64,000 nt of DNA from Petaurus breviceps papuanus (lineage: Eukaryota; Chordata; Mammalia; Diprotodontia; Petauridae), in the NCBI GenBank assembly GCA_028583685.1, contig JAMXIF010000045.1, positions 3,317,454 to 3,381,453 on the forward strand, given 5' to 3'. Numbering within the stretch: the first letter of the stretch is position 1; the number at the start of each line of letters is the position of its first letter. The position numbers were made by a program, and so were the translations under genes. Of this stretch, positions 44,096 to 54,755 are shown one piece after another. The notes under the pieces are model-generated. The model was not told the DNA's origin, ran no database searches, and was given only the letters and a program-made list of their open reading frames with translations.

Positions 44096-44720
44096 ATCTA
44101 AGATTCTTATTAATAATTGGGTAGCTCATAAGAAAGATTGGGGTCAACCTAAGTATAATATGAATTTAAAAATTAAAAAGAATTATGAACAGCTAGAAAG
44201 AGTAATTATTTAATACAAATGAGCTGCAAGAGGAAGAAGTGATACAGAGGAATTAGTTGGCAGAGGAGGACTGGTAGTTCTGGTAACCTACTTTCGTGGG
44301 GAATGGGTTTAAGAGGGAACAATACATGTATGTGTGTATATGTATATATATATATATACATATATGTATATTTAGAAGAGTATAAAAGCCTTCTAAATTC
44401 AGAAGAAAAAAATGGTAGGGGCTTAGGATTGGGAAGAGGACAAGGGAGAGATCTTTAGACAGGAGGGGGAGGAAATTGGTAAAATGGCGGTATAGAAAAG
44501 TGTTGAGATTTATGGAAATGGAAGGATAGGGGAGGGATCCTTGGAGGCTGGTAGGCAAGAGATGGGGGGGGGCAAGGTAGTGGGTAGAAGTATTGTAGAA
44601 GCAGAACGAGGGATAGGAAACAAGAGATATGTACAACCATAAAGATAAAGATCAATAGTAGAATATGTTTGGGAAAGTATATGTGTGTGTGTGTGTATGA
44701 ATATGTATGAAATATCCTCA

Positions 44721-45789
44721 ATGCTTAATGAATTAAGAGGGTTGGGCTTGACTCAATCAATAATCTCAGCTACTTTAAAGTACCTAATAGAATACTGATC
44801 CCTTAACAATATGAGATAACCTCAAATTCATCAATGAGTCAAGGAAATCAGATTCAGAGAAGACCTTGAAAGTTACTAGCTGAAATAAAGTGATGTTCTA
44901 TGGATGTATATCTGTATAGACTAAAAAGAAGGCTCAGTTAAGTCCTGTGAGCCTTCTATAAATTAGGAAGCCACTTTGGAAAATAGATATTTTTATGTAA
45001 TAGATTAGAGGCACTGAGATTGAAGTATTTGTAGTGAGGTTTGTGGAAGGAGAGAGTTTATAACCTCTTCCCCCTCTTCTTGTAATGGGAAGATGATCTG
45101 GTTAACTTCAAAGGGAGAATGGGAACCAACCGGTATCCTGACATCATACTTAGGACAGCAGCCAGTGATATTGTATTTGCTTTGGGAGTTGAGGATAAGC
45201 TGGGCACACTAATGAAAGGCAGGTTGAAGAGTCTACCAAGAACTCCATAGTAAACAACCTCCTTTCTAAGGGGGCAAAAGGACTTACATCCATATGGGAA
45301 TGAAAAGGTTTTCATGGACCAGGGTCTATGAGTTATTCCTTTGCTATGTGTGTAGTCTCAGCTAAAAATCAGTTTGTCCCTGTACTCTGTATGTAACTGT
45401 GGGAGATTGTGCTACAGACTTTTGAATGGAATTATTTATGCCAACTATCCTTACCATGCTGATAATCATGGTGGGGGAAAGGTACATGTGTATAAATCTA
45501 TGAGTTTTAGTAGTAAAGAAGTACCCACCCCCAACCTTTCTGTTTTACCCCTAGAACTGAAAGGGGGAAAATAACCAGCCTTTCTCTGAAGATTGAACTT
45601 TCCAGTACTAGGGAGTTAGGGAGAATAGACTTAAATCACATACCACAGTATAACATCTTTAAAATAGCATTCAAAACCTTTCAGTAAACTTCCCTTAAGA
45701 TTATCTCTCTACATTTCATTTATGCATCTTTTAGTCCAATTGAACTCAAATATATCCCATATGCCCCATCTTTGGGTCTTTGCCTTTGC
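44721..45789. other. Anonymous DNA, nothing recognised
   Basis: About 1 kb. The frame at 45058-45315 (-) and that at 45374-45574 (+) have no recognisable motif and are not called as genes. Confidence 0.45.
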
Positions 45790-45975
45790 TGTGGATCAAA
45801 TCTGATTTGGAATAAGAAAGATCTGAGTTGAAATTCTATCTCAGACACTTATTAAATCTGTGACTTAGGCAAGGTATTTAATCTCTCCAGTCCTCAATGT
45901 TGCCATCTTTAAAATGAAAAAGTTTTATTCCATGACCTGAGAGATCTCCTGTAGTTCTAAATTCTTGGATCCCAG
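45790..45975 (+). mobile_element. MIR/THER1-type SINE
   Basis: GGAATAAGAAAGATCTGAGT, AAATCTGTGACTTAGGCAAG, AGGTATTTAATCTCTCCAGT and GAGATCTCCTGTAGTTCTAA are in MIR order. Confidence 0.75.
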
Positions 45976-46189
45976 CATCTTTTTTCTGTGCCTGGGTTTC
46001 TTCCCCATTTTCTCCCCTCTATAATTAATGCCTGGTAATTTTTTATATATCTGTCAAGGTCCAGATAAAATTATGTTGTTTAAGTGAAACATTTTGTTCC
46101 CCAATATGTCCTCTGAATCCCTATCATATCTCATTTGTACATTAAAAAAAATCATATTCTACTTTATTTTATAAGTATTTTGTGGACAC

Positions 46190-46335
46190 ATCTTATTTCT
46201 GCCCTGTCCCAAGCAGGCTGTGAGCTTTATGAGGACTGAGTACTCATATTATTCACTTTTATATCTCCTATAGTTTTCAGAATAGTGCCTCTCATACAGT
46301 AGGCATTAATAAATATTTATTGAAAGAATAGATGG
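46190..46335 (+). mobile_element. LINE2-type 3' end fragment
   Basis: GGCTGTGAGCTTTATGAGGA, ATATCTCCTATAGTTTTCAG, AATAGTGCCTCTCATACAGT and AGGCATTAATAAATATTTAT follow the common L2 3'-end order. A similar fragment lies at 60840-60950. Confidence 0.65.
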
Positions 46336-46469
46336 ATAGCTCATGGAAGAAATAAAATCTAATAGTTCTGAAATTCATTTTAATGGGAAAATATTGTCCA
46401 CCTTGTCCAGAATTTTGTAAATATAATGAATGAATGAAAAATTATATTATTAAGTGCTTATTATTACAC

Positions 46470-46565
46470 ACAGAGACACAGAAAGAGACAGAGAATTTGA
46501 AAGAGAAAGAGAGAAAGATACTGAGGGAGAGAGGCTGAGGGAGAGGGAGAGAGAGAAGGACAGAG
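46470..46565. repeat. (GA)n-rich simple repeat
   Basis: GAGACA, GAGAAAGA and GAGGGAGA units with irregular order. Confidence 0.9.
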
Positions 46566-46859
46566 AATCTCCTCTCAAAGAGTCAATATTATAATAGAAG
46601 ACAACTCATATTTAGGGGAGAGGCATCTAGGGAAATTAAGCAGCAAGTAGAACATTAAGAAATCTTTTGTGATTTATATGCTAGAAGGAAATATAAATAT
46701 CCATGAAACTTTTGGGGTTAGATATGAAAAAATAAAGTTATTGTTCATAAAAACATTTGTATGCACTGGGTGAAACTGCATTTACAGAATGTGTGTTGTC
46801 CATGACTCACATGGGCAGAAAAGTTTCCTTGAAATGTAATCAGCAAATGGTAATAGAAT

Positions 46860-47480
46860 GTGGTAAAGGGAATGTCTAAAGGGAACGGAGTTAGGTCCTG
46901 CACTATTTAATATTTTTTATAATCTAGCAGAGGAAGTAGAAGGAATGCCAACAAAATTCCTAGGTGATGCTAAATTGAAAGGTATTTCAAAGACCATGGA
47001 GAACACTGCATACAATCAAAATGTACCTGAAGAAGTTAGAAATACAAGAAGGAAAAGATAAGATGAGATTCATCTTATAAAATGCAAAGTATTACATCTG
47101 GGGAAAAATAGTTTGAAAAACACATACTTGATGAATAGAAGAAATTTGGAAATCAACAACCCTGAGTGAAACTTGGAAAAGAGAACTAGTGAAAAATGAG
47201 ATCTGAACTTGCTTTGTAAAATGGATGTAGGGTCATAGGGTTGCATAGGATCATTTGAACTGGATACTGGATAATGGGCATCATTAGGCAGCAGGTTATA
47301 GGCCTTTTCTGCACAATTCTAGTGAGATACTTCAACTAAATGAAGGTCATCAAGAATGATGAAAGGCATAGAATATTCATGATAAGGAATATCCCACAGA
47401 CAGTGACTGAAGGGACCTTTGGAAGTTATGAGCATATGCAGGGCCCAGAGCTATTAACAAGGGTGGGGCATTTCTGGAGT
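46860..47480 (+). mobile_element. CR1/L3-type LINE remnant
   Basis: The strand reads VLGP.LFNIFYNLAEEVEGM (about 46892-46950), then KFLGDAKLKGISKT near 46954-46995 and KCKVLHLGKNSLKN (about 47082-47125). This follows the CR1 reverse-transcriptase order (VLGPVLFNIFI, KFADDTKL, KCKVLHLG) with decay. The element is old. The part after 47215 is less certain. Confidence 0.7.
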
Positions 47481-47639
47481 GCTGAAATTTAGAGGCTGCT
47501 AGCAACATGTATACTCCCCCTGCACCACAGGAGTAGATGAGATGATCAGCTCCTCGGGCAAATCTATTTTTAATTAGGTGTTGATTTCATCCATCTAGGG
47601 CATTTTGTGAGTAAATGCCTTCAACAAATGCACATTAGT

Positions 47640-47805
47640 ATCTCCTTTGCAACTTCTAATCTTAGAGAATTGCGTGGGGGGACAGAGACTATGTGACTTT
47701 TATGTGTCTGGACTCGTGGCCAGTGTGTGCCAAAGGCAAGATTGAAATCCAGGTCTCCCTGACTTTGAAGCAGCTTTTCTAGCTACCCTTCCATAAGTGC
47801 TTCTC
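47640..47805 (-). mobile_element. Decayed tRNA-core SINE
   Basis: In reverse TCAGGGAGACCTGGATTTCA, GCACACACTGGCCACGAGTC and GTCACATAGTCTCTGTCC can be read as an old SINE body. Confidence 0.55.
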
Positions 47806-47811
47806 AACCAG

Positions 47812-48631
47812 TATAGCAGCAAGCACCCTAGCATACCCAGGGTAGCTGCCAACACAGGTTCTCAGATCTGCTTCTCCAAAAGAAAGCAACTCAAAATGGG
47901 TNNNNNNNNNNNNNNNNNNNNNNNNNNNNNNNNNNNNNNNNNNNNNNNNNNNNNNNNNNNNNNNNNNNNNNNNNNNNNNNNNNNNNNNNNNNNNNNNNNN
48001 NNNNNNNNNNNNNNNNNNNNNNNNNNNNNNNNNNNNNNNNNNNNNNNNNNNNNNNNNNNNNNNNNNNNNNNNNNNNNNNNNNNNNNNNNNNNNNNNNNNN
48101 NNNNNNNNNNNNNNNNNNNNNNNNNNNNNNNNNNNNNNNNNNNNNNNNNNNNNNNNNNNNNNNNNNNNNNNNNNNNNNNNNNNNNNNNNNNNNNNNNNNN
48201 NNNNNNNNNNNNNNNNNNNNNNNNNNNNNNNNNNNNNNNNNNNNNNNNNNNNNNNNNNNNNNNNNNNNNNNNNNNNNNNNNNNNNNNNNNNNNNNNNNNN
48301 NGGTAGAGGGGGCTCAATGGTTGCCCAGAGTCTCATCTGGCCACATCACACAACTCTTCCCAAAGTGAGCCCTACCACAAAACCTCACATCAGGGTATAT
48401 ATAGCCTTCTCCTGGGTCAGAGATCATCACAACCCTCTTGACCCACTGCCCAATCACAAAGTAACAAGGTGTGGCCACTCCTGAAGAACAAGCCTCCTTC
48501 CACAGGTTCCAGGTGACCACATTCTGCCCATTAGGGGACAGAGCATATTCTCAAGTCAGGGAAGCTTCTCAAAGTCATGTAAGCCTATCAAAGGGCCTAG
48601 GGGCAGGGAAGATCTTCAGATTCCCATAACA
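47812..48631 (-). mobile_element. Solo LTR, family A (copy A2), containing the assembly gap
   Basis: The left end TATAGCAGCAAGCACCC is the family A 3' end in reverse and the right end GATTCCCATAACA is its 5' end. Perfect flanks ACCAG lie at 47807-47811 and 48632-48636. The TATATA box is seen in reverse near 48398. The sequence between 47901 and 48302 is N. The right part is about 80 bp longer than in copy A1. It is a fossil solo LTR. Confidence 0.92.
47902..48301. other. Assembly gap (400 N)
   Basis: A run of exactly 400 N. The flanks lie in one LTR whose other copies have about 194 bp at this place, so the true missing length may be near 190-200 bp rather than 400, unless there is an insertion. 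All frames across it are artefacts. Confidence 0.99.
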
Positions 48632-48636
48632 ACCAG

Positions 48637-49704
48637 ACACAGTTAAGATAGGAAGTGGTGAGGTGTCACTCTCTTCCTTGTTGTAGCCCTACCACAGAGA
48701 AGCTCCTCCATAGCCCACTATAGCCCACTCCTTTTCCTCATAATCACATTCCAAGCAGTTACCCTGAGGTATCACAGTGCTTCAGTCTCCTACCCATGAG
48801 ATAGTTGCATGCAGGTCTTCTCCCTCCTTTAGTCAATCCAAATGCCCCACATGCCAAACTTTGCCAGTTATGGTTCTGATAGAACCAGTTTTATCTCTAG
48901 ATGGATCAAATGCATAACAACCCATAAGGTTTGAGCAGGCCCAGCAAAGGACATCTTTCAATTTGCCTGACATTTTTAATCATTAGAGATTAATTTCTTT
49001 GGTTAATATGTTATGGACCTAAAATTATCCACTTTTTGAAGGTAGACATTTGAGCTGGATTTGAAAGGATTCATAGGAATTGGACTAGCAAATAAATGAG
49101 TTGGGGGTGGAAGTATTATAGCCAAAGGGCCCAACCTGGGCCTAAAGATTCATTCTGAAAATGTTAGAGGTGCCATTTTTTAGGACGTATAAATCATGTT
49201 TTAATAAGTTAAACATTCTTCCAATTGCACTTTATTTTTCGATCCAAAAGGATCTCCCCATTCTTTTTTAATATATCACAGAAAAGAAAATGGAGCAGGA
49301 AATATTCTTGGGTAAATTAAGCTTTCAGTGTGATACTCATGGGTGTTAAATCATGGGTGATCTGAGAAATGATTCTCTGACTGTCCAGTGAGACATTTTA
49401 GGAATCAACATGCTGATTCAGCATACAGATTATTCAGTTCTAATGCATATCCCTGACTCTGACAGGTATTATATTATATTGGATTATATCAGAAACAGTA
49501 TAATGACCTTAGACTTCACTCAAAAGATTCATTTACATGAACTCTGAGGACTCCATATTGCCTACTATTGATTTATTGTTGCTAATATTAATGCTTTCTT
49601 TGAGAATCTTTTTAATGAAAATCATCATTATCATCATAAAGCACAGATTGACCACTTTCACTTTAGTTATATGATTTGAATAGCATAATTGTTCCCAATA
49701 AACA
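48637..49704. other. Anonymous DNA, nothing recognised
   Basis: No repeat or gene is recognised. Frames at 48314-48520 and 49533-49724 (-) are short and featureless. Confidence 0.45.
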
Positions 49705-49870
49705 GGAAACCCAAGTGTTATCATCTCCAGTGTACATATGAGGAACCTGAGAGTCAGAGAGTTTAAGTGAGTTGCCTGCAGTCACACAGCTAGTAAACAG
49801 GAAAGCTTGGACTCAGATCTACTTCACCTGACCCCAAATCTTGTATTCTTTACATTGCATCATGTAGCCA
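49705..49870 (-). mobile_element. MIR/THER1-type SINE
   Basis: GAGGAACCTGAGAGTCAGAG, TTAAGTGAGTTGCCTGCAGT and CACACAGCTAGTAAACAGGA read as a MIR in reverse. Confidence 0.88.
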
Positions 49871-49944
49871 CTGTTAAGTTCATTCAGAGCCACTTTTAGA
49901 CAAAGAAGGCCCCCAACCCTAGAATAATGTTTCAAGAACTGCTT

Positions 49945-50145
49945 TTTACAGAGGATTTCAAATCCAAGCTCAGACACTTACAAGCTGTGTGACTATGGGC
50001 AGCTCACTTAAGTTTTGTTGTCAGTTTTCCTCATCTCTATAATGGGCATAATAAGGGCACCTACCTCCTAAAGCTATTATGAAACCAAATAAGATGATAT
50101 ATGTAAATTGTTTTGCAAACCTTAAAACACCATGTACATGTTGTT
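49945..50145 (+). mobile_element. MIR/THER1-type SINE
   Basis: AGCTGTGTGACTATGGGCAG, TTTTCCTCATCTCTATAATG, GGGCATAATAAGGGCACCTA and ATTGTTTTGCAAACCTTAAA are in MIR order. Confidence 0.88.
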
Positions 50146-50277
50146 GTAACACAAATGTTGTTGTATTTCTATTATTCTCAATATTTGAACTCAAAGGCAA
50201 GGACTGTTTCATTGTTTCATTCTTTATTTTTGAATTTGCATGTCCAATATATGGTGTATAGTTGGTACTTATTAAAT

Positions 50278-50440
50278 TTCTCTTCTCCTCTTCCTCTTCC
50301 TCCTCCTCCTCCTTGTTCTCCTCTTTCTCCTTCTCTTCTTCCTCCTCCTTCTTTTCCTCCTCTTCCTCCATCTCCATCATCTTCTCCTTTTCTTCTTTCT
50401 TATCTTCCTTCATCATCCTCATCCCTATCACCACTACCAC
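50278..50440. repeat. (CTT/CTC)n pyrimidine-rich tract
   Basis: TCCTCTTCCTCCTCC units with interruptions. The Lys/Glu-rich frame on the - strand and the Ser/Phe-rich frames on the + strand are repeat artefacts. Confidence 0.93.
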
Positions 50441-50459
50441 CATAAATAAATATAAATAG

Positions 50460-50725
50460 TTCTTTCATCACAGCAACCCTGTGACATAATATAACTATCA
50501 TAGCCTATTTTTGCAAATGGAGGGAGAGGAGAATCTGCAAGGTCATAGTCTTATTATAACTGAAAATGACCTTAGAGGTCACTTAGTGCAAAGCCCTCAT
50601 TTCACATGTGAGAAAAGTGAGGTTAGATATAGTAAAAGACTTGCCCAAGGTTATATACTTAACCAGTATCTGAGGTAGACTTTATACCCATGTCTTTCTA
50701 AGTTCAAGCTCAGTACTCTATAAGG
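50460..50725 (-). mobile_element. MIR/THER1-type SINE, two overlapping fragments
   Basis: ACCTTAGAGGTCACTTAGTG, CTCATTTCACATGTGAGAAA, GACTTGCCCAAGGTTATATA and ACCAGTATCTGAGGTAGACT read as MIR in reverse. An outer piece (50460-50530) may be a separate SINE fragment. Confidence 0.75.
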
Positions 50726-51420
50726 GTGACTTGCCTCATGGTTACCCACAGGTTTAAGCAAGGTAAACAAGCTATCCTGTGTAGCCATGACAATAACTAT
50801 TCATTTCTTCAGCAACTTGAGGCAAAGCTTTAAGGGTCTTACCTTCTCTGGCAGTCAGATGATGCTAAGCTTATTATTTAGCTGCTATCAAGTTGGGAAG
50901 GATTTAGAAGTAATTTTCTAATATTCACATTCCTTTCTACTCCTTTCTCCCAAGTGTTAAGGAAGAAACTTCAATCTCTGAATGTATTTTCTGCCCTCTT
51001 CAGTAGCAGAGATATTCATCTTTTACCAGAAATCATCATTCTCAAAAGAAATCACATTCAGCATGAGAGGTCATTATTATTCCACATTTTCAGACTTGAG
51101 GACTGTAATTTATTTTAGAAGCTTGATTTGCTCTGTTAGTAGAACTGGCAGTTTAAAGTTTTGCCCAGCTTTTTGTTAGTGTTTATTTTTTTTTTATCTT
51201 CAGAATGAATCCAATGATCAAAGAAATGGAAGAAAACTCAAGGTCTCATCTTGTCCTTCCTTTGATCTCTAGGACCTAAACATCCCAGAATGCATATATC
51301 AAGGAATAAACCTCCTACCTAAAATTTCTAGCACTTCTTTCTTCCCTGACATTTCTTTGGAATACAATTATTTAATTTATTAAATTAAATCAGTCACACC
51401 ATTATTTTCTAATTATGATA
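50726..51420. other. Anonymous DNA, nothing recognised
   Basis: No repeat or gene recognised. The frame at 50982-51179 has no family motif. Confidence 0.4.
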
Positions 51421-51547
51421 TATCTTGTCCAAAAAGTCTTAGTGCCATTTAAGTTCATCGGTTTTGTTTTTATTGGCACTACTATCAATAATTATATTAA
51501 AAGATAACTTCAATAGCTTAAAACTGCACTAAGATTTTTGGGACACA
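51421..51547. mobile_element. Mariner-type MITE
   Basis: The left end CTTGTCCAAAAAGTCTTAGT and the right end, read in reverse, TGTCCCAAAAATCTTAGTGC are inverted repeats that diverge at several positions. The interior continues the palindrome with AAGCTATTG-like sequence. It is 127 bp and non-autonomous, with no frame. Confidence 0.75.
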
Positions 51548-51754
51548 TTTTATTATTTGAAAAGCCTGATAAATCCTAGCTAATCAGGCTTCTAGAAAAT
51601 ACACTTTTGTAACATACAAATAATGTTCAATAATAGTTAGAGAATGCCATATCAAATATATAGTTTGTGAAAGAATAAAACCATTCTGTTATGCTGAATT
51701 AATTAAAACAATTTATCAAGTAAAACATTTGATTTCACTTTATTATTCTGTTAA

Positions 51755-51900
51755 TAGAGGCAGCATAGTATCAAAGAAAGAGCTCACAGCCAGGGATATC
51801 TTTGTTCAATTTCTGCCTCAAACACATGCTGGCTTTGTGACCTTGGGCAAATCACCTAACCACTTAGTGCCCTCAGGTAACTGTTTAAGACTATCCTCTT
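51755..51900 (+). mobile_element. MIR/THER1-type SINE
   Basis: TAGAGGCAGCATAGTATCAA, TTTGTGACCTTGGGCAAATC and ACCTAACCACTTAGTGCCCT read as a MIR in forward orientation. Confidence 0.75.
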
Positions 51901-52119
51901 CAGTGAAGGTACTAATCTTCATTGGTAGAGGGGGTTTCCTCACCTGTGAGTTCCCTATCCCAGTGAAATCACAGACCATGCCCCTTACCACCACTGGTAT
52001 CACTCAAATCCCCCAAAGAGTTGTCATTTCTTTAGTATAAGAAATTCTTCCTGTGAGAGCTCCTTGAACCAGCATCAAAAATTACTTGCCCTTAGCCATA
52101 AAATCATACCTTGAGAGCT
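51901..52119. other. Anonymous DNA, nothing recognised
   Basis: No repeat or gene recognised in this interval. Confidence 0.35.
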
Positions 52120-52290
52120 GAAAGGGATTTTAGAGTCTGTAGGACAATCCTCCCATTTTACAGTGGAGGAAATTGAATCCCAGTGAGGTTGTGGCCTACC
52201 TAAGGTCTTCTGGATATGACAGGGTAGAAAGAGAAGATTTGAACTTAGAGTCTTCTGACTATAAGCAGAGGACTCTTTCCATTGGCTCAC
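52120..52290 (-). mobile_element. MIR/THER1-type SINE
   Basis: CCTCCCATTTTACAGTGGAG, GAAATTGAATCCCAGTGAGG and GTCTTCTGACTATAAGCAGA read as MIR in reverse. Confidence 0.8.
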
Positions 52291-52334
52291 AATGTTTACT
52301 ATACCGAATAATCCTTGGACTCATGTTTGTTTAT

Positions 52335-52570
52335 TGTTGTTTATACTTCATTCTCAAAGAGGACCAATGACATTAGGATGTCTTGACTTGCAAGTGAATT
52401 GGATTTAGGTGAGGCAGAGCTGTTCAGAATTATCAGCCTCACTCATTCCTCCAGTCATCAGAGTCTCTTAAGTGACTTTCCAGTTTTGCATAAGTAGTAA
52501 GTGGTAAAAATATTTGAATTTGGGACTTTTTGACTCCACACTGAGCACTTTAATCACTAAGTCCTGCATA
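52335..52570 (+). repeat. Unclassified dispersed repeat (copy 2)
   Basis: TTCATTCTCAAAGAGGACCA, CAATGACATTAGGATGTCTT, TTGGATTTAGGTGAGGCAGA and CTCACTCATTCCTCCAG share order and phrasing with 30345-30625. Confidence 0.55.
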
Positions 52571-52777
52571 CTTCACATGCCTTTTTTGTCATTGTTATTA
52601 AATCGATTTTGCTGGTGGCTGATGTTCATTGAAAAAGTCATTATAAACATAGGTTTTTACTATAAAGTTTGGAAGCTAGCTCCAGTGGCCACTGCCTTGT
52701 AAGTAACCAATAGCAAATAGTCAATCACTTCCCTTTTTGGTATGGATCCATAGTAATTTATCAAATCTAGCAATCAT
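52571..52777. other. Anonymous DNA, nothing recognised
   Basis: No repeat or gene recognised in this interval. Confidence 0.35.
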
Positions 52778-52786
52778 AAAGTGGGA

Positions 52787-52947
52787 GAATGGGGACAGCT
52801 CGCTGGTGCAGTGAATAGAGCACCAGCCCTGGATTCAGGAGGACCTGAGTTCAAATCCAGCCTCGGACACTTTACATAAAACTAGCCATGTAGCCTTGGG
52901 TAAGCAACTTAACCCCAATTGCCCTACATTTCCCCCTCCAAAAAGAA
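52787..52947 (+). mobile_element. tRNA-related SINE
   Basis: GGGGACAGCTCGCTGGTGCA and GCACCAGCCCTGGATTCAGG, with CTCCAAAAAG tail. Flanks AAAGTGGGA at 52778-52786 and 52948-52956 are a 9-bp duplication. Confidence 0.93.
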
Positions 52948-52956
52948 AAAGTGGGA

Positions 52957-53257
52957 CAGTTAATGGCTATTAGACAAGGAATCAAGAGATAAGGATTTTA
53001 TTCTATACCATTCTGAAGCCCAGAGAGAGTAGATGATCTATCTTATGTGCCCTAGCCATTATTAACCCTTTTATTTTTTGAACTACAACAGATGCTGTAG
53101 GCTACTCTTTCTGGGCCTTAGAGTCATCTGCAATAGCAAAATCTCTAAGGACCCACCTATCCTGCACTAAATGTCTGCTTCTAACCATTTTAGAATGTCA
53201 AACAAAATACTCCTGTGCCAAACACAATGAGAATTTAAACACAAGTATGTAATAATA
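52957..53257. other. Anonymous DNA, nothing recognised
   Basis: No repeat or gene recognised in this interval. Confidence 0.35.
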
Positions 53258-53510
53258 AATGCAGCTAGGTGATGCAGTAGATAGACTTCTGGCCCTGAAT
53301 ACAGGAAGACATCTTCTTGAGTTTGAGTTTGTCTCAACACTTACTAGTTGTGTTACCATGTACAAGTCACTTAACTCTGTTTGCCTCATTTTCCTCATCT
53401 ATAAAATGAGTTGGAGAAGGAATGGCAAATCTCTTCAGTATCTTTGCTAAGCAAATCTCAAATGGGAACACCCCTGAACAATAGCAACAATATAATAATA
53501 TCACAACCCT
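53258..53510 (+). mobile_element. Composite SINE with RTE-like tail
   Basis: GCAGCTAGGTGATGCAGTAG, CTTCTGGCCCTGAATACAGG, then CCTCATCTATAAAATGAGTT, GGCAAATCTCTTCAGTATCT and the tail region AGCAAATCTCAAATGGGAAC. Confidence 0.9.
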
Positions 53511-54404
53511 CAAACTGTAAGGGTCAATGGGATGGTAGCATCTACACAGGTTGATTAATTTATTAACTTCTTCTAATATGGATACTTGCTCACATATTGG
53601 TTTTTCTTAGGTTTCTATGGGATAACCATTTCTGCCATGAGGAATTTAATGTAATTGCCAAAAGAGTTTCAGTTTTCTCCCTCCTAGTTAATATTGTATT
53701 TTTCCTGGAATTTTTATGTCAATTGAGTAGGAAGCCTAGTGAGACAGAGTTGTTTTATATTATGAAGCTAAAAATTATATTCTTGATTCTATATGAAGTA
53801 ACTATATCTTGGGGTTATATACTAATCACATTTACTGAAAAGAATACAAATGTTGAAATGAAATGACATGCATGGGTAGATATTTGTAAAGCAGATTTTG
53901 TCACATGCAAACATGACCAACATAGAAAAATAAGGATTTAAAACAGAACTTCGGGTAGGACTGTAGGCTAAAAGGGGTCATTTCAGAGACTTCTCTTGTG
54001 ATAGGTTTAGGTGCCTTGAATGTTGGGGGAAACCACCTTAGATTTGACAAATAAATACATATAAGATGGAAGCAAGGCCAAGAAACAAAAGATGAACATA
54101 AGAATTCAGTCTTTGAGAAAGATTGTGAGGTGTGAAAAGCTTAGCATGACCCAAGCCTACAATATAAACTAAGGACAACAAAAAGAGATCTTTGTAACCT
54201 ATAATGGGAGAAAATGAAGGATCGAAGATGGGATGGGTTTTTTGTTTGGAGTGCATAGGATGGGGATCATTCACAAGACTGAGGAAAAAGAACAGCCTGA
54301 TTCTTGCTGTTTTCTCTGTGAAAAGATGTACTGGGAATGAGAGGACAAAAATGATATCAGGGAGCTGGTCCCTAAGATGAATGTAAGAGAAAACCTAGCT
54401 GCCT
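53511..54404. other. Anonymous DNA, nothing recognised
   Basis: About 0.9 kb. The 89-residue frame at 53597-53866 is hydrophobic but has no recognised motif and no supporting context. Confidence 0.4.
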
Positions 54405-54435
54405 TGGTTTAATCAATCAGTCAACACATATTTAT

Positions 54436-54574
54436 GTGTTGGGGGAGGAGTCAGGCAAGTGACTTGCTGAAGGTCACATAGCTAGTAAGTGTGAAGTGTC
54501 TGAATCTGGATTTGAACTCAGGTCCTCCTGACTACAGGGCCGGTGCTCTACTCACTGCACCACCTAGCCACCCC
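54436..54574 (-). mobile_element. tRNA-related SINE
   Basis: In reverse: AGGGGTGGCTAGGTGGTGCA head, GCACCGGCCCTGTAGTCAGG, ATGTGACCTTCAGCAAGTCA. Flanks TCAACACATATTTAT (54421-54435) and TCAACACACATTTAT (54575-54589) differ at one base. Confidence 0.96.
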
Positions 54575-54718
54575 TCAACACACATTTATTAAGAGTCTAC
54601 TTTGTGTCAGGCTCTATGCAAGGCACCAGGGATGTAAGTACAAGGAATGTCATTACCTCTGCTCTCAGCAAGGTTACATTTAGTGGGGGAAACTGCAAAC
54701 ATACATGCACATGTGTTT

Positions 54719-54719
<1 letters not shown>

Positions 54720-54753
<34 letters not shown>
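54720..54753. repeat. (TA)n microsatellite
   Basis: About 17 TA units inside the dispersed repeat. Confidence 0.95.

Positions 54754-54755
<2 letters not shown>

Larger units (their letters stand above)
42280..44720 (+). mobile_element. Element H: ORF1-only, half-L1 (HAL1-like)
   Basis: The 5' UTR spans about 42280-42990 and contains a G-rich run at 42675-42755. ORF1 follows at 42992-43980, then a spacer/3' region to about 44720 with TC, CA and TA simple repeats and a GGGAGGG-type purine stretch. No ORF2 motif was found between ORF1 and the end. The 5' UTR differs from L1-A, L1-B and L1-E. The 3' boundary is uncertain, so a 3'-truncated L1 is not excluded. Confidence 0.6.

Noticed and set aside
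45058-45315. 85-residue frame on the - strand
   Set aside because: No family features and no context; counted as chance.
47779-48336. Long frames of 151-185 residues on both strands
   Set aside because: They run through the N gap, and the flanks are an LTR.
50021-50459. Lys/Glu-rich 140-residue frame resembling an acidic-basic protein
   Set aside because: It crosses a CTT/CTC repeat and two MIR SINEs.
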